A stretch of DNA of 64,000 bases from Mycolicibacterium poriferae (GCF_010728325.1 NZ_AP022570.1:4030001-4094000); one strand, 5' to 3'; positions 10,306 to 23,332 are shown, numbered from the stretch's first letter. Made by a program: numbers and translations. Notes: generated from the sequence alone by a model not told the origin.

Positions 10306-11193
10306 CTAGCAACTGGTCTGGGCGGCGTTGTTCGTGTTCGAGGACAGCACTGTTCCGTCGCTGGTGGTGATCGAACAGTTCAGTTTGCTGACCAGGAAAA
10401 GACTCGAGGCCTGCACGGAGCCGACCTCGGACTGCGAGATCGGGGTGACCGTCAGAGACCACGGAATGTAGACGTTGCGTTGGGTTCGGCTACGCCCCGA
10501 CGCGTCGATGTAGGTCACGGTGATGATGTCGCCGGGCGCCTTCGTGCCGGTCACCGAGTAGGTCACCTGGCGCGGTGCGGCCGGTGTCGGCGGTGGCGGT
10601 GGAGGGGGTGCCTCCGACGTTTCCGGCGGCGGCGGTGGCGCCTCGGTGGCCGGCGGAGGCGGCGGTGGCGGGGGCGGCTCGGTCACCGTGACCGTCTCCG
10701 GCGGCGGAGGCGGTGGCGGCTCTTCCGTCGTCGGTGGCGGCGGGGGCGGAGGCGGAGGTGTCGTGGTGGTGATCTCGTCCTGCACGGGCGGGGGCGCGCT
10801 GGTGGTGGTCTCGGGGGTGGCCAGAGTGTCGGTGTCGGTGCGGGTCACCAGCACCGACACGGACACCACCAGCGCGACCGCCGCAACGATCGCCACCACG
10901 CCGACCACCCACGGCCAGCGCGGCGGCGGTGGCGGCTCCCCCAGGTCGGAACCGGCCTCGTAGGCGTCGTAGTCGTAGAGCGAGGCGTCGGCAGGAACGT
11001 ACGGAGCACTGACGAACTGCTCGGATTCCGGAGCTGAGTAAGCCCGTGAATAGATGTCGGTCTGGCCGGTGTCGGGGTTGTCGGTACCGGCGCCGTCTCG
11101 AGTTGATTCATCCGCGGAGGCGTGGCCACCCGGCTCCTCACCTGGGAGATCCGAGCTGCCAGAGTCCCGCCCGGGAGGATTCGGCCCGCTCAT
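10306..11193 (-). CDS. mmpS3: MmpS family membrane protein MmpS3
   Basis: MmpS proteins are single-pass, largely periplasmic proteins, often partners of MmpL transporters; MmpS3 has no adjacent mmpL. The 295-aa protein has a Gly/Ser/Asp cytoplasmic start, one TM helix (about 93-115), a very long Pro/Thr/Glu linker (about 120-205) with runs of up to nine prolines, and a C-terminal MmpS beta domain (about 208-295) containing [19 protein letters not shown] and two Cys residues that could form a disulfide. ATG 11193 has GAAGGA upstream. Synteny is to Rv2198c. The poly-Pro coding tracts are GC-only repeats and may vary in length between strains. Confidence 0.9.
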   Translation of the reverse strand: MSGPNPPGRDSGSSDLPGEEPGGHASADESTRDGAGTDNPDTGQTDIYSRAYSAPESEQFVSAPYVPADASLYDYDAYEAGSDLGEPPPPPRWPWVVGVVAIVAAVALVVSVSVLVTRTDTDTLATPETTTSAPPPVQDEITTTTPPPPPPPPPTTEEPPPPPPPETVTVTEPPPPPPPPPATEAPPPPPETSEAPPPPPPPTPAAPRQVTYSVTGTKAPGDIITVTYIDASGRSRTQRNVYIPWSLTVTPISQSEVGSVQASSLFLVSKLNCSITTSDGTVLSSNTNNAAQTSC

Positions 11194-11371
11194 GTTCGCT
11201 TTTCCTTCTCGCCTGTTCTCCGGCGCCGGTGGTGGCCGTCAACGGCTCACGGCGCCCCGGCAACACTACCGAACGGCGGCACGGCGACGGGTGACTCGGC
11301 GGGGTCGGCCGACGAAGTCATGCCCGGATTGTGACCTTGCCTTCCGACTCATGGCGCAACGCCCGAGCAGG

Positions 11372-11791
11372 TCAGTGCTTTTCGGGGCCCAAGTGGTACT
11401 CGAACACCAGACCGGACACGGTCACCAGCACGAAGCACACGCCCGCGACGATCAGCCATGTCAGCCACATCGCCATCCCGACGGCGGTGACCGATGCCGA
11501 CAGGGCGATCATCAACGGCCACCAGCTGTGCGGGGGGTAGAAGCCGAGCTCTCCGGCACCGTCAGCGATCTCGGCGTCCTCGTAGTCCTCGGGCCGGGTG
11601 TCCAACCGGCGCGCGACGAATCGGAAGAACGTGCCGACGATGAGGCTCAGGCCCGTGGTGAGCACCAGAGCGGTCGTACCCGCCCATTCGATGCCGCCCT
11701 GGGCGTACATCGCGGTCAACACCCCGTACACCACGGAGGCCAACGCGAAGAACGCGGTGAGGAATTCGAACAACCTGGCTTCGATGTGCAT
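11372..11791 (-). CDS. ctaF: Cytochrome c oxidase polypeptide 4
   Basis: CtaF is the small actinobacterial subunit IV of the aa3 oxidase. The 139 residues give four TM helices: two at the N-terminus ([19 protein letters not shown] and [18 protein letters not shown]) and two near the C-terminus ([16 protein letters not shown] and [18 protein letters not shown]). An [31 protein letters not shown] loop, characteristic of the family, joins them. ATG 11791 is chosen for the canonical [10 protein letters not shown] start, with AGGTAGGG upstream. The gap to the ctaC stop is 8 nt, so ctaC-ctaF form an operon, as in Rv2200c-Rv2199c. Confidence 0.93.
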   Translation of the reverse strand: MHIEARLFEFLTAFFALASVVYGVLTAMYAQGGIEWAGTTALVLTTGLSLIVGTFFRFVARRLDTRPEDYEDAEIADGAGELGFYPPHSWWPLMIALSASVTAVGMAMWLTWLIVAGVCFVLVTVSGLVFEYHLGPEKH

Positions 11792-11799
11792 GCGGTGCC

Positions 11800-12864
11800 C
11801 TACCTGCCTGTCGCCTGCGGTGCCCCCGGCGCGAGCTCGCCGCGCCGGGTGTCGAACGGTTCGGTCGTGGTGGCCAGCGGAGGCTGGTTGATGGCCTGCA
11901 GCGCTTCGGCATTGGTCGCGCCGGCCCTGCGCTGATCGAGGTAGGCCTTGAAGTCGTTGGGCTCGACCACCCGGACCTCGAAGTTCATCATCGAGTGGTA
12001 GGTGCCGCACATTTCCGTGCACCGGCCCACGAACGCACCCGTGTCGTAGATCTCGCTGATCTGGAAGATGTTGTCGGAGTTGTTCTCCGCAGGGTTGGGC
12101 AGCACGTCGCGCTTGAACAGGAACTCCGGCACCCAGAAGCCGTGGATCACATCGGCCGAGGCCAGCTGGAACTCGATGCGCTTGCCGACCGGAAGCACCA
12201 GGATCGGAACCTCGTTGGACGTACCGATGGTCTCGACCTCGTCGAAGTTCAGGTAGGTCCGGTCTTCGGGGTTCTTGCCGGCGATGGTGCCGTATTCCTC
12301 GCCGCCGTGGCCGCCTTCGCCCTCGCCCTCGGGTTCGGCGTTGACGCCTTCGGGTCCGGACGCCATCAGTGTGCGACGGTCGGGCTCGGCACCGTCGTAG
12401 GTGAGCGTCCCGTCGGCGAAATTCACGCTCTGGTAACCGAACTTCCAGTTCCACTGGAACGCGGTGACGTCGATGACGACCTCGGGGTCAGGCTGCTTGT
12501 CGAGCATCCGTTCCTGGACGACCACCGTGAAGTAGAAGAGCACGGAGATGATCAGGAACGGAATGACGGTCAGCGTCAGCTCCAGCGGCATGTTGTAGCC
12601 GAACTGGCGGGGCAGTTCCGTGTCGTCCTTCTTCTTGCGGTGGAACGCCGTCGTCCAGAACAACAGGATGTAGACGATGACGCCGACCACCAGAGCCGCG
12701 ATCAGCGATCCGATCCACAGCTCCCGGTTCAGGTGCGCCTCGGGGGTGATGCCGTTGGGCCAGCCCATGCCGAGGACCTCGGACCAGCTGCATCCGCTGA
12801 CGACGACCGCTGTCCCCCCCAGGAGCAGGGACAATGCCACCAACTTCAGGCCGCGAGCGGACAC
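11800..12864 (-). CDS. ctaC: Cytochrome c oxidase subunit II (lipoprotein)
   Basis: CtaC holds the binuclear CuA centre that accepts electrons from QcrC. From GTG 12864 it is 354 aa, with a signal peptide and lipobox VVVSGC (lipidated Cys25), two TM helices (about 50-72 and 95-118) and the periplasmic cupredoxin domain. CuA ligands are H241 (VIHGFW), C282, E284, C286 and H290 (CTEMCGTYH) and M293. An acidic Gly/Glu-rich insert lies near 175-195. GTG 12864 is supported by TAGGAGG 7 nt upstream; earlier in-frame starts lack a site and would bury the signal peptide. It is transcribed with ctaF. Synteny is to Rv2200c. Confidence 0.94.
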   Translation of the reverse strand: MSARGLKLVALSLLLGGTAVVVSGCSWSEVLGMGWPNGITPEAHLNRELWIGSLIAALVVGVIVYILLFWTTAFHRKKKDDTELPRQFGYNMPLELTLTVIPFLIISVLFYFTVVVQERMLDKQPDPEVVIDVTAFQWNWKFGYQSVNFADGTLTYDGAEPDRRTLMASGPEGVNAEPEGEGEGGHGGEEYGTIAGKNPEDRTYLNFDEVETIGTSNEVPILVLPVGKRIEFQLASADVIHGFWVPEFLFKRDVLPNPAENNSDNIFQISEIYDTGAFVGRCTEMCGTYHSMMNFEVRVVEPNDFKAYLDQRRAGATNAEALQAINQPPLATTTEPFDTRRGELAPGAPQATGR

Positions 12865-12919
12865 GTTGGCGCCTCCTAGAAGTCGGTGGACCGTCGGGCG
12901 GTCCCACGGCTGCACTTGA

Positions 12920-12935
12920 ATACTACGCAGCGTAG
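12920..12935 (-). promoter_or_regulatory. ctaC promoter -10 overlapping a 13-bp palindrome
   Basis: CTACGC-A-GCGTAG (12923-12935) is a perfect 6-bp inverted repeat with a 1-nt centre. On the minus strand it overlaps a TAGTAT -10 (12920-12925), with TGCGAC 18 nt upstream as -35. It may be an operator controlling ctaC in the interval shared with asnB. Confidence 0.4.
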
Positions 12936-13028
12936 ACCACCGCGTCGCAGGACACCGAAGCGACCGGGCATTGACATGGTGTGGGTGCTGCGCCGAGTGC
13001 CGATACCAGGCGGATCGACCGGGTTAGG

Positions 13029-13034
13029 CATACT
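13029..13034 (+). promoter_or_regulatory. Possible leaderless -10 of asnB
   Basis: CATACT ends 6 nt before the GTG start of asnB. Spacing fits a leaderless transcript; the first base deviates from TANNNT. Confidence 0.28.
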
Positions 13035-13040
13035 GGCGCG

Positions 13041-16120
<3,080 letters not shown>

Positions 16121-16122
16121 CT

Positions 16123-16797
16123 ATGACTGGTCCGTACCCGCCCCCTTACGGCACCGGACCGGTCGGCCCCCCGCTCACTCAGCCGAATCAGCCTTACGGA
16201 CCGACACCGTATCCGCCGGTGGCGCAGCCCTACCCGGACGCCGGCATCGGCGCGACATATCCGGGGACGCTGCCGCCGCCCGTCAACTACCCGCGGCGCG
16301 GCCGCCGGTGGCTCATCGGCGGCCTGGTGACGCTGGCAGTGCTTCTGGTGGGGGCGTTGATCGTCGGGGTGGCGCTGTCCGGCGGCAGTGACGAGCGCAC
16401 AGCGACCGGAGCTTTGACCGACGCGTCCGCACAGGCCGCCATCCAGGACTATCTCGACGCGTTGTCCAGCGGCGACGAGGAGACCGTCGCCCGGCACACC
16501 CTGTGCGGCTTGTACGACGCGGTGAAGGAGCGCCGTTCCGACCTCGCGCTGGCCGGTTTGACCAGCGACGCGTTCCGCAAGCAGTACAGCAGCGCCGAGG
16601 TGGTGTCGATCGACCAGATGGTGCCGTCGTCACCGACCCAGGCGCAGGTGCTGTTCACGATGCGGGTGTCCCCCGCCAGCGGATCAGCGCGCAACCCCGC
16701 CCGGGACGGCGAGGAACAGGCCGTGGCCCAGCTGCTGTCCGTGGACGGCGAGGTTCTGGTGTGTTCCTACCTGCCGCGCACCGCGGGGCAGTACTGA
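16123..16797 (+). CDS. Pro-rich single-pass membrane protein (Rv2203-like)
   Basis: A 224-aa protein of unknown function. The N-terminal 50 residues are Pro/Tyr/Gly-rich (PYPPPYGTGP and similar). One TM helix (about 65-88, LIGGLVTLAVLLVGALIVGVAL) follows RRGRR. An extracytoplasmic domain of about 130 residues contains IQDYLDALSSGDEETV and resembles the SnoaL/DUF4878-like folds common in actinobacterial membrane proteins; that resemblance is a guess from pattern. ATG 16123 is chosen because GGGAG lies 7 nt upstream. It lies between adoK and the Fe-S carrier gene, as Rv2203 does in M. tuberculosis. Confidence 0.8.
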   Translation: MTGPYPPPYGTGPVGPPLTQPNQPYGPTPYPPVAQPYPDAGIGATYPGTLPPPVNYPRRGRRWLIGGLVTLAVLLVGALIVGVALSGGSDERTATGALTDASAQAAIQDYLDALSSGDEETVARHTLCGLYDAVKERRSDLALAGLTSDAFRKQYSSAEVVSIDQMVPSSPTQAQVLFTMRVSPASGSARNPARDGEEQAVAQLLSVDGEVLVCSYLPRTAGQY

Positions 16798-16802
16798 GCC
16801 CG

Positions 16803-16853
16803 GAGCGGCAGAGCGCTCAGTTGAACCCCGAGCGCCAGTGCGCTCAGTTGAAC
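16803..16853. repeat. 27-bp tandem repeat on the Fe-S carrier stop codon
   Basis: Two imperfect copies share the ending GCGCTCAGTTGAAC (periods begin at 16803 and 16830). The second copy contains the last codons and TGA of the minus-strand Fe-S carrier gene; the first repeats that gene end just downstream. Confidence 0.6.
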
Positions 16854-17233
16854 GAATCGCCGCAGGCGCACGACCCGGTGGCGTTCGGATTGTCGATCGT
16901 GAAGCCCTGCTTCTCGATGGTGTCGACGAAGTCGATGGAGGCGCCCGACACGTACGGGGCGCTCATCCGGTCGACGGTCAGCGCGACGCCGCCGAATTCG
17001 ACGGTCAGGTCGCCGTCGAGGGTGCGGTCGTCGAAGAACAGGTTGTAGCGCAGGCCGGCGCACCCACCCGGCTGCACGGCGATGCGCAGCGCGAGGTCGT
17101 CGCGGCCCTCCTGGTCCAGCAGCGCCTTGGCCTTGGCCGCTGCGGCATCCGTCAGGATCACGCCGTGCTGGGCGTCGGTGGCTGTGCCCTCTTGGCTACC
17201 TGTCTGAACAGCCGAATCGTTCTGGACAGTCAT
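16844..17233 (-). CDS. erpA: A-type iron-sulfur carrier (HesB/IscA/ErpA family)
   Basis: A-type carriers accept Fe-S clusters from the SUF machinery and pass them to apo-proteins. The 129-aa protein has an unstructured Gln/Thr/Ser N-terminus (1-22), then the HesB fold. The three conserved cysteines are present: C58 in GGCAGL and C122/C124 in GSCACGDSF. LipA, encoded nearby, and quinol-oxidase proteins need Fe-S clusters and are possible clients, but that is inference. Synteny is to Rv2204c. The ErpA name is by family resemblance; a SufA-type name is equally possible. The 3' end overlaps a 27-bp repeat. Confidence 0.88.
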   Translation of the reverse strand: MTVQNDSAVQTGSQEGTATDAQHGVILTDAAAAKAKALLDQEGRDDLALRIAVQPGGCAGLRYNLFFDDRTLDGDLTVEFGGVALTVDRMSAPYVSGASIDFVDTIEKQGFTIDNPNATGSCACGDSFN

Positions 17234-17344
17234 GAAAACTCCTGTGTGGATGTACGTGGGTGGACCCCGTCACGCCTCGAATGGGGCCACTGCGTCAACG
17301 GTACCTTGTCCGCCCGGTATTCCCCATGGACGGCGGCGGGTGGG

Positions 17345-18430
17345 TCAGTGATGTTGATCGGCGACGGCGGCGGCCAGGCTGGTCAATTGGTTGGCGGCAT
17401 CGTCGATTGCGCGCTGCACCGAGCCGGCGTGGTCGGTGAGCGAGTATGCCGCCGAGATGCCCGCCTGCCGCAGCGCGGCCTCGTCGAGTGTGACCTGGCC
17501 GGCCAGCACCAGCACCGGGATGTCACGGGCGGCGGCGCCGGCGGCCAGCGCGCTGACGACCTTTCCGTGCAGCGACTGGTCGTCGAAGCGACCTTCCCCG
17601 GTGATGACAACGCTCGCCTGCGCGATGTCGGCGGCCAGACCGGTGTGCTCGGCGATGATCGCCGCGCCGGATTCGCGACGGCCGCCGAGCGCGATGAGCG
17701 CCGCGCCGAGCCCACCTGCGGCACCCGCGCCCGGATCGTCGCCGACGATGCGCCCGGCCAGCGCATTCAGTTCGCCGGCCCAGCTCGTCAGCCGCTCTTC
17801 CAGGGTCACGACCGTGTCGGGGTCGGCACCCTTCTGCGGACCGAAGACCGCCGCCGCACCCATCGCCCCCAGCAGGGGGTGCTCGACGTCGCTCGCGACG
17901 ATCAGTTCGACGCCGTCGAGCAGGTCCCGGGCTGCGGTCAGACCGCCGAGCGCCTCGACCATTCCGCGTCCGCCGTCGGTGCTGCCGCTGCCGCCGAGGC
18001 CGACGACGATGCGGCCGGCGCCCGCGTCACGGGCGGCGGCGATCAGCTGACCCACCCCACGGGTGTGGGCCGCCACGGCGGTGTCCGGCGTCGGAGGTCC
18101 CCCGAGCAGCGCGAGCCCACAGGCCTGAGCGCATTCGATGTAGGCGGTCACCGGACCGGACTGGTCGAGCACCCAGTGCGCCTCGACGTCGCCGGTCAGC
18201 GGACCGCTGACGGTGTCGGTGCGGACCCCTGCCAGGCGGCTGGCCAGGACTTCGACGAAGCCGGGTCCGCCGTCGGACTGCGGCGCCAGGACCAGACGGT
18301 CCTGCGGGCGGGAACCGCGCCACCCCTCGGCGATCGACTGCGCTGCCTGCACCGCGGTGAGGCTGTCGCCGAAACAGTCCGGGGCGATGAGCACGGTCAG
18401 TGGTCCGGTATCAGGCGCGCGGGCGGTCAC
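17345..18430 (-). CDS. Glycerate kinase (GckA/GarK type)
   Basis: Family members phosphorylate D-glycerate to 2- or 3-phosphoglycerate. The 361-aa protein shows the family signatures [26 protein letters not shown] near the start, [31 protein letters not shown], and [14 protein letters not shown] near the C-terminus. GTG 18430 is chosen because a TAGTCT hexamer lies exactly 7 nt upstream and the residues before it are Arg-rich and unlike the family. Synteny is to Rv2205c. It is divergent from the DUF3043 gene, with both starts 86 bp apart and both using leaderless-type promoters. Confidence 0.9.
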   Translation of the reverse strand: MTARAPDTGPLTVLIAPDCFGDSLTAVQAAQSIAEGWRGSRPQDRLVLAPQSDGGPGFVEVLASRLAGVRTDTVSGPLTGDVEAHWVLDQSGPVTAYIECAQACGLALLGGPPTPDTAVAAHTRGVGQLIAAARDAGAGRIVVGLGGSGSTDGGRGMVEALGGLTAARDLLDGVELIVASDVEHPLLGAMGAAAVFGPQKGADPDTVVTLEERLTSWAGELNALAGRIVGDDPGAGAAGGLGAALIALGGRRESGAAIIAEHTGLAADIAQASVVITGEGRFDDQSLHGKVVSALAAGAAARDIPVLVLAGQVTLDEAALRQAGISAAYSLTDHAGSVQRAIDDAANQLTSLAAAVADQHH

Positions 18431-18437
18431 CCAGGGC

Positions 18438-18443
18438 AGACTA
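18438..18443 (-). promoter_or_regulatory. -10 TAGTCT, 7 nt before glycerate kinase GTG
   Basis: A TANNNT hexamer at leaderless spacing that also decides the start codon chosen. Confidence 0.45.
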
Positions 18444-18503
18444 TGGCGTCGCCGCGGCCGCCGCACTGCCGGGACAGGGATGCTGAGGCGGTGGCGCGAG
18501 AAG

Positions 18504-18509
18504 TAACCT
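18504..18509 (+). promoter_or_regulatory. -10 TAACCT, 7 nt before DUF3043 GTG
   Basis: TAACCT ends 7 nt before GTG 18517; leaderless-type promoter. Confidence 0.45.
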
Positions 18510-18516
18510 GGGACCT

Positions 18517-19215
18517 GTGAAGCTGCTGGGCCGAAACAAGGATGACTCCGAGGGCGCTGGAGGCGCGGACGACTCGCGCAAGCAGGGCTCCTCGCTCGAC
18601 GTCGACGCGACGTCCGCCGCCCGCGACGCGCGGCCTGGCACCGCGCCGAAGGGCCGCCCGACGCCCAAACGCAACGAGGCGTCCCGCCGACGCGGCCCGG
18701 TGGCCCCGGCGCCCATGACGTCGGCCGAGGCGCGGCGGCGCCGCAAGGAACTGCGGGGCCCGAAGCTTTCCCGCGAGGAGCGCAAGGTCGAGAAGGCCGC
18801 CCGCCGCTCCGAGATGTCCGAGCGCCGCGAACGCATGATGGCCGGTGAGGACGCGTATCTGCTGCCGCGCGACAAAGGCCCGGTGCGGCGCTACGTGCGC
18901 GATGTGGTCGACGCGCGGCGCAACCTGCTGGGGCTGTTCATGCCCTCGGCGCTCGGGCTGATCTTCGTCATGTTGGCGGTGCCGTCGGTCCAGGTTCAGC
19001 AGCTGCTCTCCCCGGCGATGCTCGTGTTGGTGTTCGTCATGGTGATCGACGGCTTCGTGCTGGGTCGCAAGGTGAACCGGATGGTGGACGAGAAGTTCCC
19101 GGACAACACCGAGACCGGCTGGAAGCTCGGGTTCTATGCCGCCAGCCGCGCGTCGCAGTTACGCCGCATGCGCGCACCTCGCCCGCAGGTCGAACGCGGC
19201 GCCAGCGTCGGCTGA
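18517..19215 (+). CDS. DUF3043 membrane protein (Rv2206-like)
   Basis: A 232-aa actinobacterial membrane protein of unknown function. A long, highly charged Lys/Arg/Glu N-terminus (1-125) includes [20 protein letters not shown] and [19 protein letters not shown]. Two closely spaced TM helices (about 137-160 and 164-185, [19 protein letters not shown] and [18 protein letters not shown]) follow, then a cytoplasmic tail with [11 protein letters not shown]. The topology is typical of DUF3043. GTG 18517 has a TAACCT hexamer 7 nt upstream and no Shine-Dalgarno sequence. The stop lies 7 bp before the cobT start, so the two may be co-transcribed, as Rv2206-Rv2207. Confidence 0.85.
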   Translation: MKLLGRNKDDSEGAGGADDSRKQGSSLDVDATSAARDARPGTAPKGRPTPKRNEASRRRGPVAPAPMTSAEARRRRKELRGPKLSREERKVEKAARRSEMSERRERMMAGEDAYLLPRDKGPVRRYVRDVVDARRNLLGLFMPSALGLIFVMLAVPSVQVQQLLSPAMLVLVFVMVIDGFVLGRKVNRMVDEKFPDNTETGWKLGFYAASRASQLRRMRAPRPQVERGASVG

Positions 19216-19222
19216 CCTGTCG

Positions 19223-20278
19223 GTGGGCTACTTCCCGGCGATCCCGGACCCCGATCCGGACGCCGCCTCTGCGGCGTGGGCGCGCCAGACGACCCTGACC
19301 AAACCGACAGGTTCGTTGGGGCGTCTCGAAGAGTTGTCGGTCTGGGTGTCGGCGTGCCAGTCGCAGTGTCCGCCGCAGCAGTTCCAGCGGGCCCGGGTGG
19401 TGGTCTTCGCCGGCGACCATGGCGTGACCGCGGCCGGGGTGTCGGCCTATCCTCCCGAGGTCACGGCGGCGATGATGGCGAACTTCGTCGCCGGCGGCGC
19501 CGCGGTGAACGTGCTCGCCGACGTCGCCGGCGCCGGCGTGCGGGTCGTCGACATCGCCGTCGACACTGCACAGCCGCTGTCCGAGGAGATCGGCAGGCAC
19601 AAGATCCGGCGGTCGAGCGGCAACATCGCCGTCGAGGACGCCCTGACCCCTGATGAGGTGGTCGGCGCGATCGAGGCGGGACGCCGGATCGCCGACGAGG
19701 AAGTCGACGCCGGCGCCGATCTGCTGATCGCCGGGGACATGGGTATCGGCAACACCACCGCGGCGACCACGCTGGTGGCCGCACTGACCGACACCGAACC
19801 CGTGGAAGTGGTCGGCCGCGGCACCGGCATCGACGACGCGGGCTGGGCCCGCAAGACCGCGGCGATTCGTGATGCGCTGTACCGGACCCGCCGCCTGTCG
19901 GCCGATCCCATTGCGCTGCTGCGCATCTGCGGCGGCGCCGATCTGGCGGCGATGACCGGCTTCTGTGCGCAGGCGGCGGTGCGGCGCACCCCGGTGCTGC
20001 TCGACGGCGCGGTGGTCACCTCGGCGGCGCTGGCCGCCGAGCGGCTGGCCCCGGGTGCGCGGCAGTGGTGGCAGGCCGGGCATCGCTCCACCGAACCGGT
20101 GCATTCGCTGGCGCTTCGGCATCTCGAGCTCGACCCGATCGTCGACCTGGGTATGCGCCTCGGCGAGGGTTCCGGCGCGTTGGTGGCGCTGCCGGTACTG
20201 CGCGCCGCGGTGGCGACCCTCGCCTCGATGGCCACCTTCACCGAAGCCGGGGTCGCCGGGCGAAGCTCTGAGGACTAG
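19223..20278 (+). CDS. cobT: Nicotinate-nucleotide--dimethylbenzimidazole phosphoribosyltransferase
   Basis: CobT activates dimethylbenzimidazole to alpha-ribazole phosphate for the lower ligand of cobalamin. The 351-aa protein shows [15 protein letters not shown], the VVFAGDHGV core, [29 protein letters not shown], and the C-terminal MRLGEGSGA region, where the catalytic Glu lies. GTG 19223 is the most plausible start by comparison with M. tuberculosis CobT, but it lacks a clear ribosome site, so translation may depend on coupling from the DUF3043 gene ending 7 bp upstream. cobS follows after 3 bp. Confidence 0.92.
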   Translation: MGYFPAIPDPDPDAASAAWARQTTLTKPTGSLGRLEELSVWVSACQSQCPPQQFQRARVVVFAGDHGVTAAGVSAYPPEVTAAMMANFVAGGAAVNVLADVAGAGVRVVDIAVDTAQPLSEEIGRHKIRRSSGNIAVEDALTPDEVVGAIEAGRRIADEEVDAGADLLIAGDMGIGNTTAATTLVAALTDTEPVEVVGRGTGIDDAGWARKTAAIRDALYRTRRLSADPIALLRICGGADLAAMTGFCAQAAVRRTPVLLDGAVVTSAALAAERLAPGARQWWQAGHRSTEPVHSLALRHLELDPIVDLGMRLGEGSGALVALPVLRAAVATLASMATFTEAGVAGRSSED

Positions 20279-20281
20279 CCG

Positions 20282-21019
20282 GTGATCCGTTCGCTGGCAG
20301 GAGCTTTCGCGTTCGCGACGGTGCTGCCGACACCGGCCGCGCGCACCGCGCACGCCGGCCGCGGGGTGATGACCGCGCTGCCGGTGACCGGACTGGTGTT
20401 GGGCGCCGGCGCTGCGGGCGTGCTGTGGGCCGGTGAGTGGGCGTTCGGCGCCGGCAGCGCGCTGGCCGGCGCGTTGACGGTGGTGGCGCTGCTGTTGGTC
20501 ACCCGCGGTCTGCACATCGACGGGCTGTCCGACACCGTGGACGCGTTGGGCTGCTACGGGCCCGCCGAACGCGCGTTGGCGGTGATGCGCGACGGCTCAG
20601 CGGGCCCGTTCGGCGTCGCCGCGGTGACGGCAACGCTGCTGGTGCAGACGCTGGCATTCGCGCAGGCGGGGCCGCTGGCGGTACTCGTCGCCGTGGCCGG
20701 CGGCCGGGTGGCGGCCGTCGCCGCCTGCCGCCGGTCGGTGCCCGCGGCGGCGGGCAGCACGTTGGGCGCACTGGTGGCCGGGTCGCAGCCGGGGTGGGTG
20801 GCGGGAGGATGGACTGCCGCGGTCACGGCGCTGGCGCTGATCGCCGGTGACCGGCCGTGGCAGGGGCCGGTTGCCGTCATCGTGGCGCTGGCCTGCAGTG
20901 CCGCGCTGGTCGCACACTGTGTGCACCGTTTCGGCGGCATCACCGGCGACGTGTTGGGCGCTGCGGTGGAGGTGACCACCACCGTGGCGGCGGTGGGGAT
21001 GGCGATCTCGGCGACCTGA
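20282..21019 (+). CDS. cobS: Adenosylcobinamide-GDP ribazoletransferase (cobalamin synthase)
   Basis: CobS joins adenosylcobinamide-GDP and alpha-ribazole in the membrane, the last assembly step of cobalamin. The 245-aa hydrophobic protein has about six TM helices and the family signature [20 protein letters not shown], whose acidic residues bind metal, followed by [14 protein letters not shown] 20282 lies 3 bp after the cobT stop, so the two form an operon. CobD, an earlier amidation-branch enzyme of the same pathway, is also in this window at 61601. No cobalamin riboswitch was seen upstream of this operon. Confidence 0.93.
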   Translation: MIRSLAGAFAFATVLPTPAARTAHAGRGVMTALPVTGLVLGAGAAGVLWAGEWAFGAGSALAGALTVVALLLVTRGLHIDGLSDTVDALGCYGPAERALAVMRDGSAGPFGVAAVTATLLVQTLAFAQAGPLAVLVAVAGGRVAAVAACRRSVPAAAGSTLGALVAGSQPGWVAGGWTAAVTALALIAGDRPWQGPVAVIVALACSAALVAHCVHRFGGITGDVLGAAVEVTTTVAAVGMAISAT

Positions 21020-21032
21020 GCTGTCGGCTCAG
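21016..21032. terminator. Small hairpin spanning the cobS and ilvE stop codons
   Basis: CTGAGC (21016-21021) and GCTCAG (21027-21032) pair around a 5-nt loop. The stem contains both convergent stop codons (TGA of cobS, TGA of ilvE on the other strand). It could end transcription in either direction, but the stem is short and there is no T tract. Confidence 0.3.
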
Positions 21033-22132
21033 TTGAGGCGAGCCATCCAGCCGTGGGTGTCGGCGAAGGTGCCGCGCTGGATTCCGGTCAGCGTGTCGCG
21101 CAGCGCCATCGTGATCTCGCCGGGTTCGCCGTCGGCGATGGTGAATTCACCCTCGGTGTGCTTGACATGGGAGACCGGCGTGATGACGGCCGCGGTGCCG
21201 CACGCGAACACCTCGGTGATCTCGCCCGCCGCGGCCTTCTTCTGCCATTCGTCGACGTCGATCTTGCGTTCCTCGACGGTGAAGCCGGCGTCAGTGGCCA
21301 ACTGCAGCAACGAATCCCGCGTGATACCCGGCAGCAGCGACCCGGACAGCTCCGGTGTCACCAGGCGAGCCGTACCTCCGCTGCCGAACACGAAGAACAG
21401 GTTCATCCCGCCCATCTCCTCGACGTAGCGGCGTTCGATGGCGTCCAGCCACACGACCTGGTCGCATCCGTGCGCGGCGGCCTCGGCCTGCGCCAGCAGC
21501 GACGCGGCGTAGTTGCCGCCGAACTTGGCCGCGCCGGTGCCGCCCGGCGATGCCCGCACGTACTCGTGGGACAGCCACACGCTGACCGGCTTGATACCCC
21601 GGGGGAAGTAGGCGCCGGCCGGGGAGCCGATCACCAGGTAGCGGTACTCGTTGGCGGGGCGCACGCCGAGTCCGGGCTCGGTGGCGAAGATGAACGGACG
21701 CAGGTACAGCGACTCCTCACCACCGGCGGGCGGCACCCAGCTGTCGTCGACGGCGATCAGCTGCCGCAGCGACTCGATGAACAATTCCTCCGGCAGCTCG
21801 GGGATGGCCAGCCGCCGCGACGAGGTGCGCAGCCGAGCGGCGTTGGCCTCCGGCCGGAACGACACGATCGATCCGTCGGCCCAACGGTAGGCCTTCAATC
21901 CCTCGAAGACCTCCTGCGCGTAGTGCAGGACGATCGCCGACGGGTCCAGCTCGATGGGCCCGTACGGAAGCACCCGCGCGTCGTGCCAGCCGCGGCCGTC
22001 GGTGTAGTCGATCGAGACCATGTGGTCGGTGTGGAACCTGCCGAACCCCGGGTTCGCCAGAATCTCACCGCGTACCCCGTCGGTCGCCGGAGTCGCGTTG
22101 CGATCGACGGTGAACCCGAGGCCTTCAGTCAT
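21029..22132 (-). CDS. ilvE: Branched-chain amino acid aminotransferase
   Basis: IlvE is a PLP-dependent class IV aminotransferase that makes leucine, isoleucine and valine from their keto acids. The 367-aa protein has the expected length. The Schiff-base lysine is K203 in [22 protein letters not shown] and [11 protein letters not shown] are further family segments. ATG 22132 is supported by a TACAAT hexamer exactly 7 nt upstream and no ribosome site, so a leaderless mRNA is likely. It is convergent with cobS and co-directional with gcvT, 58 bp away. Synteny is to Rv2210c. Confidence 0.95.
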   Translation of the reverse strand: MTEGLGFTVDRNATPATDGVRGEILANPGFGRFHTDHMVSIDYTDGRGWHDARVLPYGPIELDPSAIVLHYAQEVFEGLKAYRWADGSIVSFRPEANAARLRTSSRRLAIPELPEELFIESLRQLIAVDDSWVPPAGGEESLYLRPFIFATEPGLGVRPANEYRYLVIGSPAGAYFPRGIKPVSVWLSHEYVRASPGGTGAAKFGGNYAASLLAQAEAAAHGCDQVVWLDAIERRYVEEMGGMNLFFVFGSGGTARLVTPELSGSLLPGITRDSLLQLATDAGFTVEERKIDVDEWQKKAAAGEITEVFACGTAAVITPVSHVKHTEGEFTIADGEPGEITMALRDTLTGIQRGTFADTHGWMARLN

Positions 22133-22139
22133 GAAAGCG

Positions 22140-22145
22140 ATTGTA
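22140..22145 (-). promoter_or_regulatory. -10 TACAAT, 7 nt before ilvE ATG
   Basis: One of the best matches to the mycobacterial -10 in the window, at leaderless spacing. Confidence 0.5.
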
Positions 22146-22190
22146 TAACCGGGTAGCTAGCGGTTTTCAGGCTCCGTTCGCCCCGCCCTG

Positions 22191-23300
22191 CTACCGGGTG
22201 CGGGTGTCCACGAACGGCGGCTTGACCACTTCACACTCGATGAGGCGGCCACGCACGTCGACCGCGACGTGGGCGCCGTCCTCGATGCCGGCGGCGGTGT
22301 CGATCAGCGCGAGCGCGATGCCGACCTTCAACGACGGCGAGAAGGTTCCCGATGTGGTGGTCCCGATTCGGGCGGCGCCGTCCTGCGCCGAAGCCAGCAC
22401 CGCGAGGTCTCCGCGCAGCACGCCGCGGCCCACCGCCTTGAGCCCGCGCAGCGTGCGCCGGGGTCCGGCTTCTTTCTCGGCCAGCAGCGCGTCGCGTCCC
22501 CAGAAGCGGTCCTTCTTCCAGCCGACCGCCCAGCCGCAGCGGGCCTGCACCGGGGTGATGTCCAGCGACAGCTCGTGGCCGTGCAGCGGATATCCCATCT
22601 CGGTGCGCAACGTGTCGCGGGCGCCCAGCCCGGCGAGCTGACCGCCGGCCGCTCCCACGGCGTCGAGCAGCGCATCGAAGACCACCGCGGCCTGGTCCCA
22701 GGCCGGCAGCAACTCGTAGCCGTGCTCGCCGGTGTATCCGGTGCGGCACACCCGGACGTCGACGCCGTGAAATGTCGCGTCGGCGTATCCCATGTAGTCC
22801 ATGTCGGTGGGCAGCCCGAGCCCACCGACGACGTCACCGGACTTCGGGCCCTGGACGGCCAGCACGGCGCGGGAGCGGTGCTCGTCGGTGACCGTCACCC
22901 CGTCGGGCGCGTGGTCCTGCAGGGCGGCGACGACGCCGGCCGTGTTGGCCGCGTTGGGCACCAGGAAGATCTCGTCGTCGGAGACGTAGTAGGCGATCAG
23001 GTCGTCGATGACGCCCCCGGACTCGGTGCAACACAGCGTGTACTGGGCCTTCCCCGGCCCGATCCGGCGGAGGTCGTTGGTGAGCGCGGAGTTGACGAAC
23101 TCGGCCGCGTCGGGGCCCTTGACCAGCGCCTTGCCGAGGTGGCTGACGTCGAAGAGACCCACCGCGGTGCGGGTGGCGGTGTGCTCGGCGACGGTGCCGG
23201 CGTACGACACCGGCATCAGCCAGCCGCCGAATTCGGCGAAGCTCGCGCCGAGCTCGCGATGTCGGTTCTCCAGGGGTCCGGCCAGCAGGTTGTCGCTCAC
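22191..23300 (-). CDS. gcvT: Glycine cleavage system T protein (aminomethyltransferase)
   Basis: GcvT transfers the aminomethyl carbon of glycine from lipoyl-GcvH to tetrahydrofolate, releasing ammonia. The 369-aa protein shows [14 protein letters not shown] near the N-terminus, the folate-binding segments [16 protein letters not shown] and [16 protein letters not shown], then [13 protein letters not shown] and [21 protein letters not shown]. The start is GTG 23300, with a TAGTCT hexamer 8 nt upstream. It is divergent from pepA across only 40 bp. GcvH and GcvP are not here. In M. tuberculosis an adenylate cyclase gene (Rv2212) sits between gcvT and pepB; it is absent here. Confidence 0.94.
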   Translation of the reverse strand: MSDNLLAGPLENRHRELGASFAEFGGWLMPVSYAGTVAEHTATRTAVGLFDVSHLGKALVKGPDAAEFVNSALTNDLRRIGPGKAQYTLCCTESGGVIDDLIAYYVSDDEIFLVPNAANTAGVVAALQDHAPDGVTVTDEHRSRAVLAVQGPKSGDVVGGLGLPTDMDYMGYADATFHGVDVRVCRTGYTGEHGYELLPAWDQAAVVFDALLDAVGAAGGQLAGLGARDTLRTEMGYPLHGHELSLDITPVQARCGWAVGWKKDRFWGRDALLAEKEAGPRRTLRGLKAVGRGVLRGDLAVLASAQDGAARIGTTTSGTFSPSLKVGIALALIDTAAGIEDGAHVAVDVRGRLIECEVVKPPFVDTRTR

Positions 23301-23308
23301 GCCGAACC

Positions 23309-23332
23309 AGACTAGTAGCCAGTGGCTAGGGT
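23309..23332. promoter_or_regulatory. Back-to-back -10 boxes of gcvT and pepA
   Basis: TAGTCT on the minus strand (23309-23314) and TAGGGT on the plus strand (23327-23332) each end 8 nt before a GTG start. Only 40 bp separate the two start codons, so the two promoters overlap. Confidence 0.4.

Noticed and set aside
19136..19230. Cobalamin riboswitch before cobT
   Set aside because: cobT starts 7 bp after the DUF3043 gene, leaving no room, and no B12-box-like sequence was seen.
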